DNA of 64,000 bases from Hydrogenophaga taeniospiralis CCUG 15921. GTDB lineage: Bacteria > Pseudomonadota > Gammaproteobacteria > Burkholderiales > Burkholderiaceae_C. How positions within the stretch are numbered: the stretch's first letter is position 1; each line of letters opens with the position of its first letter. Shown piece by piece: positions 21,040 through 30,219 of this stretch. Position numbers and translations under genes: made by a program. The notes beneath the pieces were generated by a model. It saw nothing but the letters and a program-made list of their open reading frames with translations, did no database searches and was not told the DNA's origin. Location of the stretch: contig NZ_BCWR01000011.1 in the NCBI RefSeq assembly GCF_001592305.1, positions 62,001-126,000 on the forward strand. Direction: 5' to 3'.

Positions 21040-22568
21040 GGCGCATCTCCAGCAACCGAACCGTTGTCCTGCGGCGCCGCCGTGGCCATCGCCGTGTCGT
21101 GTGTCCCGGATATGGGCAACCTCACCACCAGCTTCGCACCACCCTCCGGCAGGTTGCCGATGCTGAGCTGCCCTCCCAGCATGAGCACCCGCTCGCGAAT
21201 GCCGATCAGGCCGAACGAACGCCTCGGGGTCCGGGGCGGGTCATCGGGAAACCCGCTGCCGTTGTCCTCGACGCAGAGATCGATGTGCGATGCCGAGTGG
21301 GCCATCGACACCACCGCGCGCGTGGCGCGCGCGTGGCGAACGATGTTGGTCAGGGCCTCCTGCACGATGCGGTAGAGCGCGGTCAGGGCCTTCTGCGGCA
21401 TCGGGTCCGGCAAAGGGTCGAGCCGCAACACCACCTGCAGCCCCGTGCGCTTCTCGAAATCCTGAGCCAGCCACTCGATGGCCGCGCTCAGGCCCAGGTC
21501 GTCCAGCATCAACGGGCGCAAGTCCATCGAAATCCGGCGCGTGGCGGCCACCGTGTCGTCCACCATCTCGATCATGGATCGCATGTGCGCCGAGGGCCCA
21601 CCCAGCGCCCCGCTCCTCTCCAGCGCGGACAGCTCCAGCTTCAGGGCCGTGAGCCGCTGGCCCAGCTCGTCGTGCAGCTCGCGGGCGATGCGCCGCCGCT
21701 CTTCTTCCCGAGCGTCCACCACGCTCGCGGCCAGGTCCCTGAGGGTGCGCCGCGAGTCCAGCAGGTCGCGCCGCTCCTGTGATTGTTCCGTGACGTCGGA
21801 CAGGACCATCTGGACCAGGGTGCGCGAGTGGTCCGGCAACGCGGCCACCACCATCTCGACATCCCGTGACGATCCGTCGTGCCGGGCAATCTTCCCGTGC
21901 ACGGTCAACACCTCTTCCTGCCAGGCCAGCGCATGGGCCATTTTTTCGCGGACCAGGTCGTGCGCCACGGGAGCCAGGAGCGCGTAGATCGATTGCCCGG
22001 TCAGGCTCTCGCGACGCGCCATGCCAAACAGGCGGGCACATGCCCGGTTGGCGTAGACCACCCGCTCGCCTTGTGCGATCCAGATCGCCACAGGCAGCAG
22101 ATCAAACAGCGAACGCATGCGCCGGTTGAGCTGATCGATCAGCGCCTCCAGCCTGTGTTCGTCGCTCACGTCGCGCAGCAGCGCCGTGACATAGCGCTTC
22201 GCACCCCCAGCGCCCGCAACATCCACCTTGCAGATGGCCGCTTCCAGCGGGAACACCTCGCCGTTGGCCCGCAGGCCCACCAGCTTGCCGCGCTCGGCCA
22301 TCGGGCGCTCCACCACGTCCGATCCCATGAACTGCCGCACGTGATCGGCGTGCGGCGCCCGCAACGCATCCGGAATCAGGATGGACAGATCTCGACCCAG
22401 CGCCTGCGAAGCGCTGCGGCCAAACATGCGCTGCGCGGCGGGATTGATCATCACGATGCGCATCGATTCATCGATGGTGACGATGCCTTCCAGTGCCGCA
22501 TGAATGGCCCCGGTCTCGATGAGCGAATCCATGTCCTGGGCATCCGCAGGAGGACGGTGTTTGTGCAT
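21036..22568 (-). CDS. PAS-PAS sensor histidine kinase (HisKA_3 type)
   Basis: 510 residues. Two PAS domains (about 20-140 and 150-275), then a HisKA_3 dimerisation domain with RRRIARELHDELGQRLTALK (His299) and a HATPase domain with YRIVQEALTNIVRHA and FGLIGIRERV. No membrane helix is seen, so it should sense a cytoplasmic cue; PAS cysteines or cofactors cannot be judged from sequence alone. The family phosphorylates NarL-type regulators, matching the next gene. The gene is divergent from the FNR-like regulator. Confidence 0.92.
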   Translation of the reverse strand: MHKHRPPADAQDMDSLIETGAIHAALEGIVTIDESMRIVMINPAAQRMFGRSASQALGRDLSILIPDALRAPHADHVRQFMGSDVVERPMAERGKLVGLRANGEVFPLEAAICKVDVAGAGGAKRYVTALLRDVSDEHRLEALIDQLNRRMRSLFDLLPVAIWIAQGERVVYANRACARLFGMARRESLTGQSIYALLAPVAHDLVREKMAHALAWQEEVLTVHGKIARHDGSSRDVEMVVAALPDHSRTLVQMVLSDVTEQSQERRDLLDSRRTLRDLAASVVDAREEERRRIARELHDELGQRLTALKLELSALERSGALGGPSAHMRSMIEMVDDTVAATRRISMDLRPLMLDDLGLSAAIEWLAQDFEKRTGLQVVLRLDPLPDPMPQKALTALYRIVQEALTNIVRHARATRAVVSMAHSASHIDLCVEDNGSGFPDDPPRTPRRSFGLIGIRERVLMLGGQLSIGNLPEGGAKLVVRLPISGTHDTAMATAAPQDNGSVAGDAP

Positions 22569-22742
22569 GCAGAACCTCTCTGTTGAATCAGATTTTTCCT
22601 ACACTCCATCAGACAACTTCCCTCGCGCCCCGACCCGGATTCCGACTCCATCCGTGCGCCGAGTCCGATGGATGGATCGTGACATTTGGCACATGCTGAC
22701 GAATGATGAACCTGTTTCGAGGTTTGCAAGCAGGAGCAAGCG

Positions 22743-23585
22743 ATGAGCCGCAGAAATCCGAGCCAGACCCACGGCGGGCAGGCCGATCGCACCGCCCGAT
22801 CCGCGGTCAGCACCATGGCCGATCTGTTGCAGTTGACGGGGACCCCTGTTGAACGTCCGCAGGCCGCCGAGCGGATCCCCGTCGTCCTTCGGCATCTCCA
22901 TGCGGGCGAGTGCCTGGTGCTCGAAGGTGCGCCCGTCGACGCCCTCTTTTTCGTGCGCGCAGGCACGTTCAAGATCTTCCGCACCGACGAAGACGGCTAT
23001 GAGCAGGTGCTGGCCTTTGCCATCCGCGGCGAAGTCCTGGGATTTGACGCACTGTGCATGGCGTCGTATCCGGTGGCCATCTCCGCCCTGGAGGCATCCG
23101 CCGTCCATGTGGTTCCCTGCAGCGACATACCGTCTCTGAGCCAGGCGCTTCCGGCCTTTGGCCAGATGCTGCAGCACTGCGGCAGCCGGACCCTGGCGCA
23201 CAGCCGCGAGCTGGTGGACATCATGGCGGCGGTCGCTTCCGAGGTGCGCCTGGCCCGCTTCCTGATCCAGCATTCCCGGCGCATGGCGGACTGTGGACTG
23301 TCGCCGAGCCGCTTCCTCCTGCGAATGGGGCGGCGCGAGATCGCCAGCCTGCTGGGTGTGGCGCACGAAACGGTCAGCCGCAGCTTCACCACCCTGGCCG
23401 CGCTGGGTCTGATCCAGGTGTGCGACCGAGAAGTCGGGATACGGGACATGGACGGCCTTGCGGCCTTCGCCCGCAGCACCCGGCGGCCGATGGACGCGCC
23501 CCTGATCGTGCGCGCCCGGCTCCCCGCCAACGGCAGCATGCCCGCGCAGAGCCGGCGCCCCACCGTTCACCGGCTCGCGGCCTGA
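22743..23585 (+). CDS. Crp/Fnr-family regulator without the FNR iron-sulfur cysteines
   Basis: 280 residues with GGAG before the ATG at 22743. The cyclic-nucleotide-type sensor domain spans about 45-160. The C-terminal helix-turn-helix contains REIASLLGVAHETVSR; Glu209, Ser212 and Arg213 match the residues FNR uses to read TTGA half-sites. Cys are at 57, 105, 126, 146, 184 and 227, but the clustered N-terminal Cys triad that holds the FNR cluster is absent. So it may recognise FNR boxes while sensing a different signal. Three such boxes lie within 8 kb. A longer Pro/Arg-rich tail follows the HTH. Confidence 0.88.
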   Translation: MSRRNPSQTHGGQADRTARSAVSTMADLLQLTGTPVERPQAAERIPVVLRHLHAGECLVLEGAPVDALFFVRAGTFKIFRTDEDGYEQVLAFAIRGEVLGFDALCMASYPVAISALEASAVHVVPCSDIPSLSQALPAFGQMLQHCGSRTLAHSRELVDIMAAVASEVRLARFLIQHSRRMADCGLSPSRFLLRMGRREIASLLGVAHETVSRSFTTLAALGLIQVCDREVGIRDMDGLAAFARSTRRPMDAPLIVRARLPANGSMPAQSRRPTVHRLAA

Positions 23586-23618
23586 GCTGTTCAGAAAATC
23601 TGAAAATCTGCGGCTGAA

Positions 23619-23632
23619 TTGAGCATGCTCAA
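23619..23632. promoter_or_regulatory. Perfect palindromic FNR-type box (small RNA promoter)
   Basis: TTGAGCATGCTCAA is a perfect 14-bp palindrome of the TTGA-N6-TCAA class, 33 bp after the FNR-like gene. CACACT lies 22 bp beyond it, placing a start site near 23667 with the box centred at about -41.5, the class II activator position. Confidence 0.7.
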
Positions 23633-23666
23633 TGGCCACACGCCCCGGTGGCTGCACACTGCAATG

Positions 23667-23850
23667 GCCAATGGGGGATGTGATGAAAGTCCGCCCGCCA
23701 GCGGCGAGGTGAGGTTTCCCTTTAGGGGGAAAGGTCGTGGTGTCTCCGACACCACGAGGGGTGAAGGCACCCTCAGACCGGCAGGACGGTCGCACGCGAT
23801 GCCGGGGACCTTCACAAGGCCCGCCACCCGTCAGGGTCGGCGGGCCTTCT
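23667..23850 (+). ncRNA. Probable FNR-box-controlled small RNA (or leader of the CBS gene)
   Basis: The 350-bp gap between the FNR-like gene and the CBS gene has an FNR box, a properly spaced -10 candidate, and then hairpin-rich sequence: TTTCCC-TTTAG-GGGGAAA near 23708, the perfect stem TCGTGGTGTC/GACACCACGA near 23735-23757 and a strong terminator hairpin at 23816-23848. No convincing reading frame is present. E. coli FnrS is a known FNR-activated small RNA; I claim analogy only, not homology. Alternatively this is an attenuated leader of the CBS-domain gene, whose start is 88 bp after the hairpin. Confidence 0.5.
23816..23848 (+). terminator. Intrinsic terminator of the candidate small RNA
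   Basis: The stem AAGGCCCGCC (23816-23825) pairs with GGCGGGCCTT (23839-23848), and the enclosed ACCC/GGGT extends it around a GTCA loop with one bulged C. CTTCTTC follows, a weak T-rich tail. Confidence 0.7.
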
Positions 23851-23935
23851 TCATGTTGAAGGGCTGGCCCGTGGCCCCTTGAGCCCAAAAGGCCGGCCAA
23901 GCGCCATCCCCACCCGGCGCACCCAGGAGAAACCC

Positions 23936-24397
23936 ATGCGCGAAAAGATGAACGCCGCCGACATCTGCAACCGGATCGTCACCGTGGCCGAGCGCAGCAT
24001 GCCACTGGGCGAAGCAGCCAGCCTCATGCGAGAAAGGCACGTGGGCAGCCTGATCGTGGTGGACGACACCGGCGCCGGCCGCATCGCCGTGGGCATACTG
24101 ACCGACCGCGACATCGTGACCGCCGTGGTGGCCCAGGGACTGGATCCCGCCGTTCTCGCGGTCGAAGACGTGATGACCCCCAACCTGGTCACGGCGCTGG
24201 AAGAAGACTCGATCAAGGACCTGCTCTCGACCATGCGCCACAAGGGCCTGCGCCGGCTGCCGATCGTCACGCCACAAGGGTTGCTGGTCGGTCTGGTGAC
24301 GCTGGACGATCTGCTGCCACTGATGGCGGACCAGTTGCGCGACATGGCGGCCACCATCGAAGCGCAGTACCTGCATGAACGCAGGGACCGCCCCTGA
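23936..24397 (+). CDS. CBS-domain-pair protein
   Basis: 153 residues; the ATG at 23936 follows CAGGAGAAACCC. Two CBS domains fill the protein (about 8-70: LGEAASLMRERHVGSLIVVDD and VGILTDRDIV; about 80-140: VEDVMTPNLV, RLPIV and LVGLVTLDDLL). Stand-alone CBS pairs bind adenine nucleotides such as AMP or ATP and tune partner proteins. It lies after the small-RNA terminator and is convergent with the universal stress gene. The partner is unknown. Confidence 0.87.
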   Translation: MREKMNAADICNRIVTVAERSMPLGEAASLMRERHVGSLIVVDDTGAGRIAVGILTDRDIVTAVVAQGLDPAVLAVEDVMTPNLVTALEEDSIKDLLSTMRHKGLRRLPIVTPQGLLVGLVTLDDLLPLMADQLRDMAATIEAQYLHERRDRP

Positions 24398-24438
24398 GCA
24401 CCCATTGCCCGGGCTCACGGGGGGTCGGTCCGTCCGCC

Positions 24439-24867
24439 CTACTTCACCAGCAGGACCGGCACCTTGGCCAGGTGAACCACCCGCTGAGCCACCGACCCCA
24501 GGAACAGACTGCCCATCGAGCCCATGCCGCGCGTTCCCATGGCGATCTGGTCAACCCCGAGGTCGTCGGCGGCCCGCACGATCTCCGACGCCGCAGTCCC
24601 GCTGGGGTCCCGTGTGGCGCTCACCGTCAGGCCGCTGGCCCGCGCGTGGGCGGCGGCTTCCTGCAGCACCCGGGCCTGCTGGGTCAGCACGGCGGCCTCC
24701 AGCTCCTGCAAGGCATCGGGCGGCAGCTCGGCGTAGTAGATCGGGTCGTTCCTCACGTTGATGAGGACCACTTCCAGGGGCGCCGGCGCGCGTGCCAGCG
24801 CGGCAACGGCACCGATGGCATTCATCGCGTGCGCGGAACCATCCACGGCGATCAGAAACTTCAGCAT
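24439..24867 (-). CDS. Universal stress protein (UspA family)
   Basis: 142 residues with GGAGG before the ATG at 24867. Starts with the typical LKFLIAVDGSAHAM. The C-terminal ATP-binding signature GTRGMGSMGSLFLGSVAQRV is intact, so it is of the ATP-binding subclass. The family supports survival in stasis and low oxygen. It is divergent from the MgtE-like gene with a TTGA-N6-TCAA box between them. On the USP side a TAGGAT -10 candidate lies 22 bp beyond the box, ideal class II spacing. Confidence 0.92.
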   Translation of the reverse strand: MLKFLIAVDGSAHAMNAIGAVAALARAPAPLEVVLINVRNDPIYYAELPPDALQELEAAVLTQQARVLQEAAAHARASGLTVSATRDPSGTAASEIVRAADDLGVDQIAMGTRGMGSMGSLFLGSVAQRVVHLAKVPVLLVK

Positions 24868-24974
24868 GGCGATACCTCCATCCTCTGCGCCCCGTTGACA
24901 CCAAAGGCCGCGGTACGAAGGCGACAAGCGCACTGCAACCCATCCGATCCTAGGCAGCCCAACACCGCTCCCGA

Positions 24975-24988
24975 TTGAGTCTGCTCAA
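24975..24988. promoter_or_regulatory. FNR-type box (usp/mgtE-like divergent region)
   Basis: TTGAGTCTGCTCAA, one base from the hsp20/groEL box. On the minus strand TAGGAT (24947-24952) follows after 22 bp, so the box would sit near -41.5 of the universal stress gene. The MgtE-like gene starts 119 bp away on the other side with no clear -10 at that spacing. Confidence 0.7.
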
Positions 24989-25106
24989 CCCGGTTCAAAG
25001 CGGTGGCCCCACACGGTGGTGGGGGTGAGCAAGATCGGAACCGGTGGTGAAAACTACACTGCGTACGGAGGACGGGCACACGCACCGCCCACGGACAGGA
25101 GCCCCC

Positions 25107-26141
25107 ATGTCGAACCCCAGCGCCACCGCCATGCCAGTCGCGACCCCGCCACGGACCGAACAGGACCCGCCCGCGCCGCCGCGCCACAATGAAAGCGCGG
25201 GACGCCACGCGGTGGCCGACGTGCCGAGAGCCACACCGGGCCAGACGGTGGCCGAGGTGTTGACCCAGCTGATCGCGCGGCCCAGCAAGTGCATGGACCT
25301 GGTGTGCGTGGTCGGAACCGATGATCGCCTGCTGGGCATCGTGCCGCTGGGGGCCTTGCTCACCCTGCCGCGCGACATGCGCCTGGACCAGGCGGTCACC
25401 GCCCATTTTCCCAAGGTACACCCCGAAACGGACCAGGAGCGCGTGGCATCGCTGGCGCTGCACCATGAGCTCAGTGCGATCCCGGTGACCGACACCCAGG
25501 GGCGCCTGGTGGGCGTGGTGCCGGCCTCGGCGCTGCTGCACATCCTGCGGCGCGAACACGTGGAAGACATCCACCGCTTCGCCGGCATCACGCGCGAGGG
25601 CCTGCACGCCCGCGAGGCGATGGAAGAGCCGCCCATGCGCCGCCTGCGGCACCGCCTGCCCTGGCTGCTGGTGGGGCTGCTGGGCAGCGTCCTGGCCACC
25701 TTCATCGTCGCCCGCTTCGAACACACACTGGCCTTGCACCCGTCGATCGCCTTCTTCGTGCCCGGGCTGGTGTACCTGGCCGACGCCATCGGCACACAGA
25801 CCGAGGCGGTGGCGGTGCGCGGGCTCTCGCTGAGCCATGCGCGCCTGTCCACGCTGATCGGTGGCGAGATGCGTACCGGCCTGCTGATCGGCCTGGTGCT
25901 CGCCGGGCTCACGCTGCCGGCGGTGGGATTGGCGTTTGGCGACTGGCCACTGGCCTTCGCGGTCGCGGCGGCACTGGTGGCGGCCGGCGGCATCGCCACC
26001 ACGATCGGGCTGGTGCTGCCCTGGGTGCTGAGCCGGCTGGGCAGCGACCCGGCCTACGGCAGCGGCCCGCTGGCGACGATCGTGCAGGACCTGCTGAGCC
26101 TGCTGACCTACTTCGTGGTCGTGAGCGCGGTGGTGCTGTAG
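25107..26141 (+). CDS. MgtE-like magnesium transporter/CBS membrane protein, short N-terminus
   Basis: 344 residues; the ATG at 25107 follows ACAGGAGCCCCC. A Pro-rich N-terminal stretch (1-50), two CBS domains (about 55-170), then the MgtE transmembrane domain with about five helices (LPWLLVGLLGSVLATFIVARF, FFVPGLVYLADAIGTQTEAVAVRGL and onward). The ~130-residue acidic N domain of typical MgtE (about 450 aa) is missing. So it probably moves Mg2+ or a related divalent cation with altered gating. It shares an FNR-box region with the universal stress gene. Confidence 0.85.
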   Translation: MSNPSATAMPVATPPRTEQDPPAPPRHNESAGRHAVADVPRATPGQTVAEVLTQLIARPSKCMDLVCVVGTDDRLLGIVPLGALLTLPRDMRLDQAVTAHFPKVHPETDQERVASLALHHELSAIPVTDTQGRLVGVVPASALLHILRREHVEDIHRFAGITREGLHAREAMEEPPMRRLRHRLPWLLVGLLGSVLATFIVARFEHTLALHPSIAFFVPGLVYLADAIGTQTEAVAVRGLSLSHARLSTLIGGEMRTGLLIGLVLAGLTLPAVGLAFGDWPLAFAVAAALVAAGGIATTIGLVLPWVLSRLGSDPAYGSGPLATIVQDLLSLLTYFVVVSAVVL

Positions 26142-26217
26142 TGCGGCAAGCCGGCCACGGCCTCACGCCCCGGGCGAGCTCCGGCAAGGCCAGGCAAAAA
26201 CCCGGCACACTCCTGCC

Positions 26218-28005
26218 ATGAGTGCTGCAGCCCCGACCGAACGCCCAAAAGCCACCACCCCCACCTCGCTGGGCGGCCTGTTGCCGTTCATGCGGCCCTA
26301 CCGGCTGCAGATCGGGCTGGCCGTGGTGTTCCTGATCCTGGCCGCGGTGGCCACGCTGCTGTTTCCACTGGCGCTGCGCCACCTCATCGACGGCGGCCTG
26401 GTCTCGCTGGACCGCGGCGCGCAGACCATGGGCCTGCGCGGGCACTTCCTGCAGCTGTTTGGCGTGGCCGTGCTGCTGGGCCTGTCGTCGGCGCTGCGCT
26501 TCTATTTCGTGAGTTGGCTGGGCGACCGCATCACCGCCGACCTGCGCAACGCGGTCTACAGCCATGTGCTGCGCCAGAGCCCGCAGTTTTTTGAAACCAC
26601 CCAGACCGGCGAAGTGCTCTCGCGCCTGACCACCGACACCACCCTGGTGCAGACGGTGGTGGGCTCTTCGCTTTCCATGGGACTGCGCAACCTGGTCACC
26701 GGCCTGGGCGCGCTGGTGATGCTGGTCTGGACCAACCCCTACGTGATGACGCAGGTGTTGCTGATCCTGTTGCTGGTGGTGCTGCCGAGCATGTGGTTTG
26801 GCCGGCGCGTGCGCAAGCTCTCGCGCGCCAGCCAGGACCGCGTGGCCGATTCGAGCGCGATCGCGGCCGAGGTGCTCAACGCGATCCCCATCGTGCAGAG
26901 CTACACGGCGGAAAACCGCGAAGCGCGGCGTTTCGCCGACGCGACCGAACACGCCTTCAGCACCGCCGTGCGCCGCAGCCGCGCGCGCTCCGGCCTGGTG
27001 GCGTTCATCATCATCAGCACGGCCGCCCTGCTGCTGTGGGGCCTGTACCAGGGCACGCAGGCGGTGATCGCGGGAGACATCAGCGCCGGGCACCTGGGCC
27101 AGACCGTCGTCTACATCATCATCCTGGCCGGCGCGGTGGCGGTGCTGGGCGAGGTCTATGGCGACCTGCTGCGCGCCGCGGGCGCGAGCGAGCGGCTGAT
27201 GGAGTTGCTGAGCCTGGAGTCGCCGGTGCAGTCGCCCGCCCAGCCGGTGGCCGCGGCCCAGCCGCAAGGCGGCAGCGCGCTGGTGTTCGAGCAGATCACG
27301 TTCCACTACCCGTCGCGCCCCGCGCAGGCGGCGCTGGCGGGCTTTTCGCTCGACGTGAAGCCCGGCCAGACCGTGGCGCTGGTGGGGCCGAGCGGCGCGG
27401 GCAAGAGCACGGTGTTCGGCCTGCTGCTGCGCTACTACGACCCGGCCTCGGGCCGCATCGCGCTGGACGGCGTGCCCATCGACCAATTGAGCCTGCACGA
27501 TCTGCGCAGCCGCATCGGCATCGTGCCGCAGGACCCGGTGATCTTCTCCACCAGCGCGCTGGAAAACATCCGCTACGGCAAGCCCGGCGCGAGCGACGAA
27601 CAGGTGCGCACCGCGGCCCACGCGGCCTTCGCGGACGAGTTCATCTCGAAGCTGCCCGAGGGCTATGACACCTTTCTGGGCGAGCGCGGCGTGCGACTCT
27701 CGGGCGGGCAGCGCCAGCGCATCGCCATCGCACGCGCCACGTTGAAGAACCCGCCCCTGCTGTTGCTGGACGAAGCCACCAGCGCGCTGGACGCGCAGAG
27801 CGAGCGCATGGTGCAGGCCGCGCTGGAATCGGCGATGAAGGACCGCACCACCCTCGTGATCGCCCACCGCCTGGCCACGGTGCAGCAGGCCGACCACATT
27901 GTGGTGTTGGACCACGGGCGGCTGGTGGAACAGGGCACACACGCGCAGCTCGTGGCGCGGGGTGGTGTGTACGCGGGGCTGGCGGCGCTGCAGTTCAACG
28001 CATAG
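26218..28005 (+). CDS. ABC exporter, fused membrane and ATPase domains (MsbA/LmrA type)
   Basis: 595 residues. Six membrane helices in the N-terminal ~330 residues, then an ATPase with Walker A GPSGAGKST, Q-loop VPQDP, signature LSGGQRQRIAIARA and Walker B LLLLDEATSALD. It is a half-transporter that should work as a homodimer in the inner membrane exporting a lipid, drug or peptide. The substrate cannot be told. It is monocistronic, convergent with the dipeptide importer. Confidence 0.9.
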   Translation: MSAAAPTERPKATTPTSLGGLLPFMRPYRLQIGLAVVFLILAAVATLLFPLALRHLIDGGLVSLDRGAQTMGLRGHFLQLFGVAVLLGLSSALRFYFVSWLGDRITADLRNAVYSHVLRQSPQFFETTQTGEVLSRLTTDTTLVQTVVGSSLSMGLRNLVTGLGALVMLVWTNPYVMTQVLLILLLVVLPSMWFGRRVRKLSRASQDRVADSSAIAAEVLNAIPIVQSYTAENREARRFADATEHAFSTAVRRSRARSGLVAFIIISTAALLLWGLYQGTQAVIAGDISAGHLGQTVVYIIILAGAVAVLGEVYGDLLRAAGASERLMELLSLESPVQSPAQPVAAAQPQGGSALVFEQITFHYPSRPAQAALAGFSLDVKPGQTVALVGPSGAGKSTVFGLLLRYYDPASGRIALDGVPIDQLSLHDLRSRIGIVPQDPVIFSTSALENIRYGKPGASDEQVRTAAHAAFADEFISKLPEGYDTFLGERGVRLSGGQRQRIAIARATLKNPPLLLLDEATSALDAQSERMVQAALESAMKDRTTLVIAHRLATVQQADHIVVLDHGRLVEQGTHAQLVARGGVYAGLAALQFNA

Positions 28006-28011
28006 GACGTA

Positions 28012-28123
28012 CGCCCCCACGCTCCGCCGCTGCGCGGGTCGCTGCCCCCCAAGGGGGCTGTTTCGCCTTGGGGCGGCCCGGCGGCGAAACTCCGCCCCCA
28101 CGCCCCGCCGCTGCGCGGGTCGC
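28012..28123. repeat. GC-rich intergenic repeat pair between convergent genes
   Basis: Two near-identical 31-bp units, CGCCCCCACGCTCCGCCGCT-type, start at 28012 and 28093 (one base differs: T or C at the 11th position), each followed by GCGCGGGTCGC. Between them is a C-tract/G-tract hairpin (CCCCCCAAGGGGG) and GGGCGGCCCGGCGGCG. It fills the gap between the exporter and dppF stop codons and may act as a bidirectional terminator. No coding sequence. Confidence 0.65.
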
Positions 28124-28129
28124 CTGAAA

Positions 28130-29109
<980 letters not shown>

Positions 29110-29113
<4 letters not shown>

Positions 29114-30084
29114 AGCGTCTCCTGCGCCGTCATGGGGTAGAAGCAGCGCACCAGACCGCCGCCCTGTGCCAGCAGCGCGGGGCGTTCGACGTGGCAGCGG
29201 TCCTGGGCCTTGGGGCAACGCGGCGAGAGCAGGCAACCGGTGGGCCGGTCGAACTGGCCGGGCACGATGCCGGGCAGGGTCTGCAGGCGGCGCGCACCAC
29301 GGCTGTGCTCGGGCACGCTGCTGAGCAGTGCATGAGTGTAGGGGTGTGCCGGTGCGGTGAACAGGCGCTCCACGGCACCTTGCTCCACCTCCTGGCCGGC
29401 GTACATGACCGCGACGCGTTGCGCCACCTCGGCCACCACGGCCAGATCGTGCGTGATGAGGATCAGGGCCATGTTGTGCGCCCGCTGCAGCTGCACCAGC
29501 AACTCCATGATCTGGGCCTGAATGGTCACGTCCAGCGCGGTGGTGGGCTCGTCGGCGATCAACAGTTTGGGGTTGCAGGCGATCGCCATCGCGATCATCA
29601 CGCGCTGCGCCATGCCGCCGGAAAACTGGTGTGGGTAGCTCTCCAGCCGGTGCGCGGCCCCGGGAATTTCCACCATCTGCAGCAGTTCGATGGCGCGCGC
29701 CCGGGCGGCCGCGCCGCGCAGGCCCATGTGTTCGCGCAGCACCTCTTCGATCTGGAAGCCCACGGTGAAGCTCGGGTTGAGCGAGGTCATCGGGTCCTGG
29801 AAGATCATGGCCATGTCCTTGCCCAGGATCTTGCGGCGCTGGCGGTCTGAAATGGTCTGCAGGTCCTTGCCGTCGAACCGCAGGCGATCGGCGCCGACGT
29901 GGCCCTGTCCGGCCAGCAGACCCATGACGGCCATCATCGCGACCGACTTGCCCGAGCCCGACTCGCCCACGATGCCCAGCACCTGGCCCTGGTCCAGCTG
30001 CAGGTCCAGCCCGTCCACCGCGCGAAAGGCACGGCCCTTGGCGCCGAACTCGACGCGCAGGTTTTGAATGTCAAGAAGACTCAT
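29110..30084 (-). CDS. dppD: Dipeptide ABC transporter ATPase (DppD)
   Basis: 324 residues from the ATG at 30084 ([13 protein letters not shown]). Walker [10 protein letters not shown], signature [14 protein letters not shown], Walker [13 protein letters not shown] and the C-terminal extension [14 protein letters not shown]. Pairs with DppF. A 135-bp gap carrying a palindromic repeat separates it from dppC, so its mRNA level may differ from that of the permease genes. Confidence 0.9.
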
Positions 30085-30142
30085 GCCAAATCTCTCAAGG
30101 GTTGCACCGCACCGCCACCGGCGCGAGATGTCTGAGCCAAGG

Positions 30143-30216
30143 ATGCGGCGGAACCGGCTTTGCCGGGCCGCATCGCATCGCCCCATTGAGGGGGTCGCGC
30201 GCAGCGCGGCGGGGGT
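30143..30216. repeat. GC-rich palindromic repeat between dppC and dppD
   Basis: Core GGAACCGGCTTTGCCGGGCC, with CCGGC/GCCGG arms, then GCCCCATTGAGGGGGTCGCG and CGCGCAGCGCGG. Same family as 32252, 48876 and 50575. Confidence 0.7.
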
Positions 30217-30219
30217 GTT

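Noticed and set aside
23619-23882. 87-codon frame across the small-RNA region
   Set aside because: It starts within the FNR box, crosses a strong terminator and has no ribosome site or recognisable sequence.
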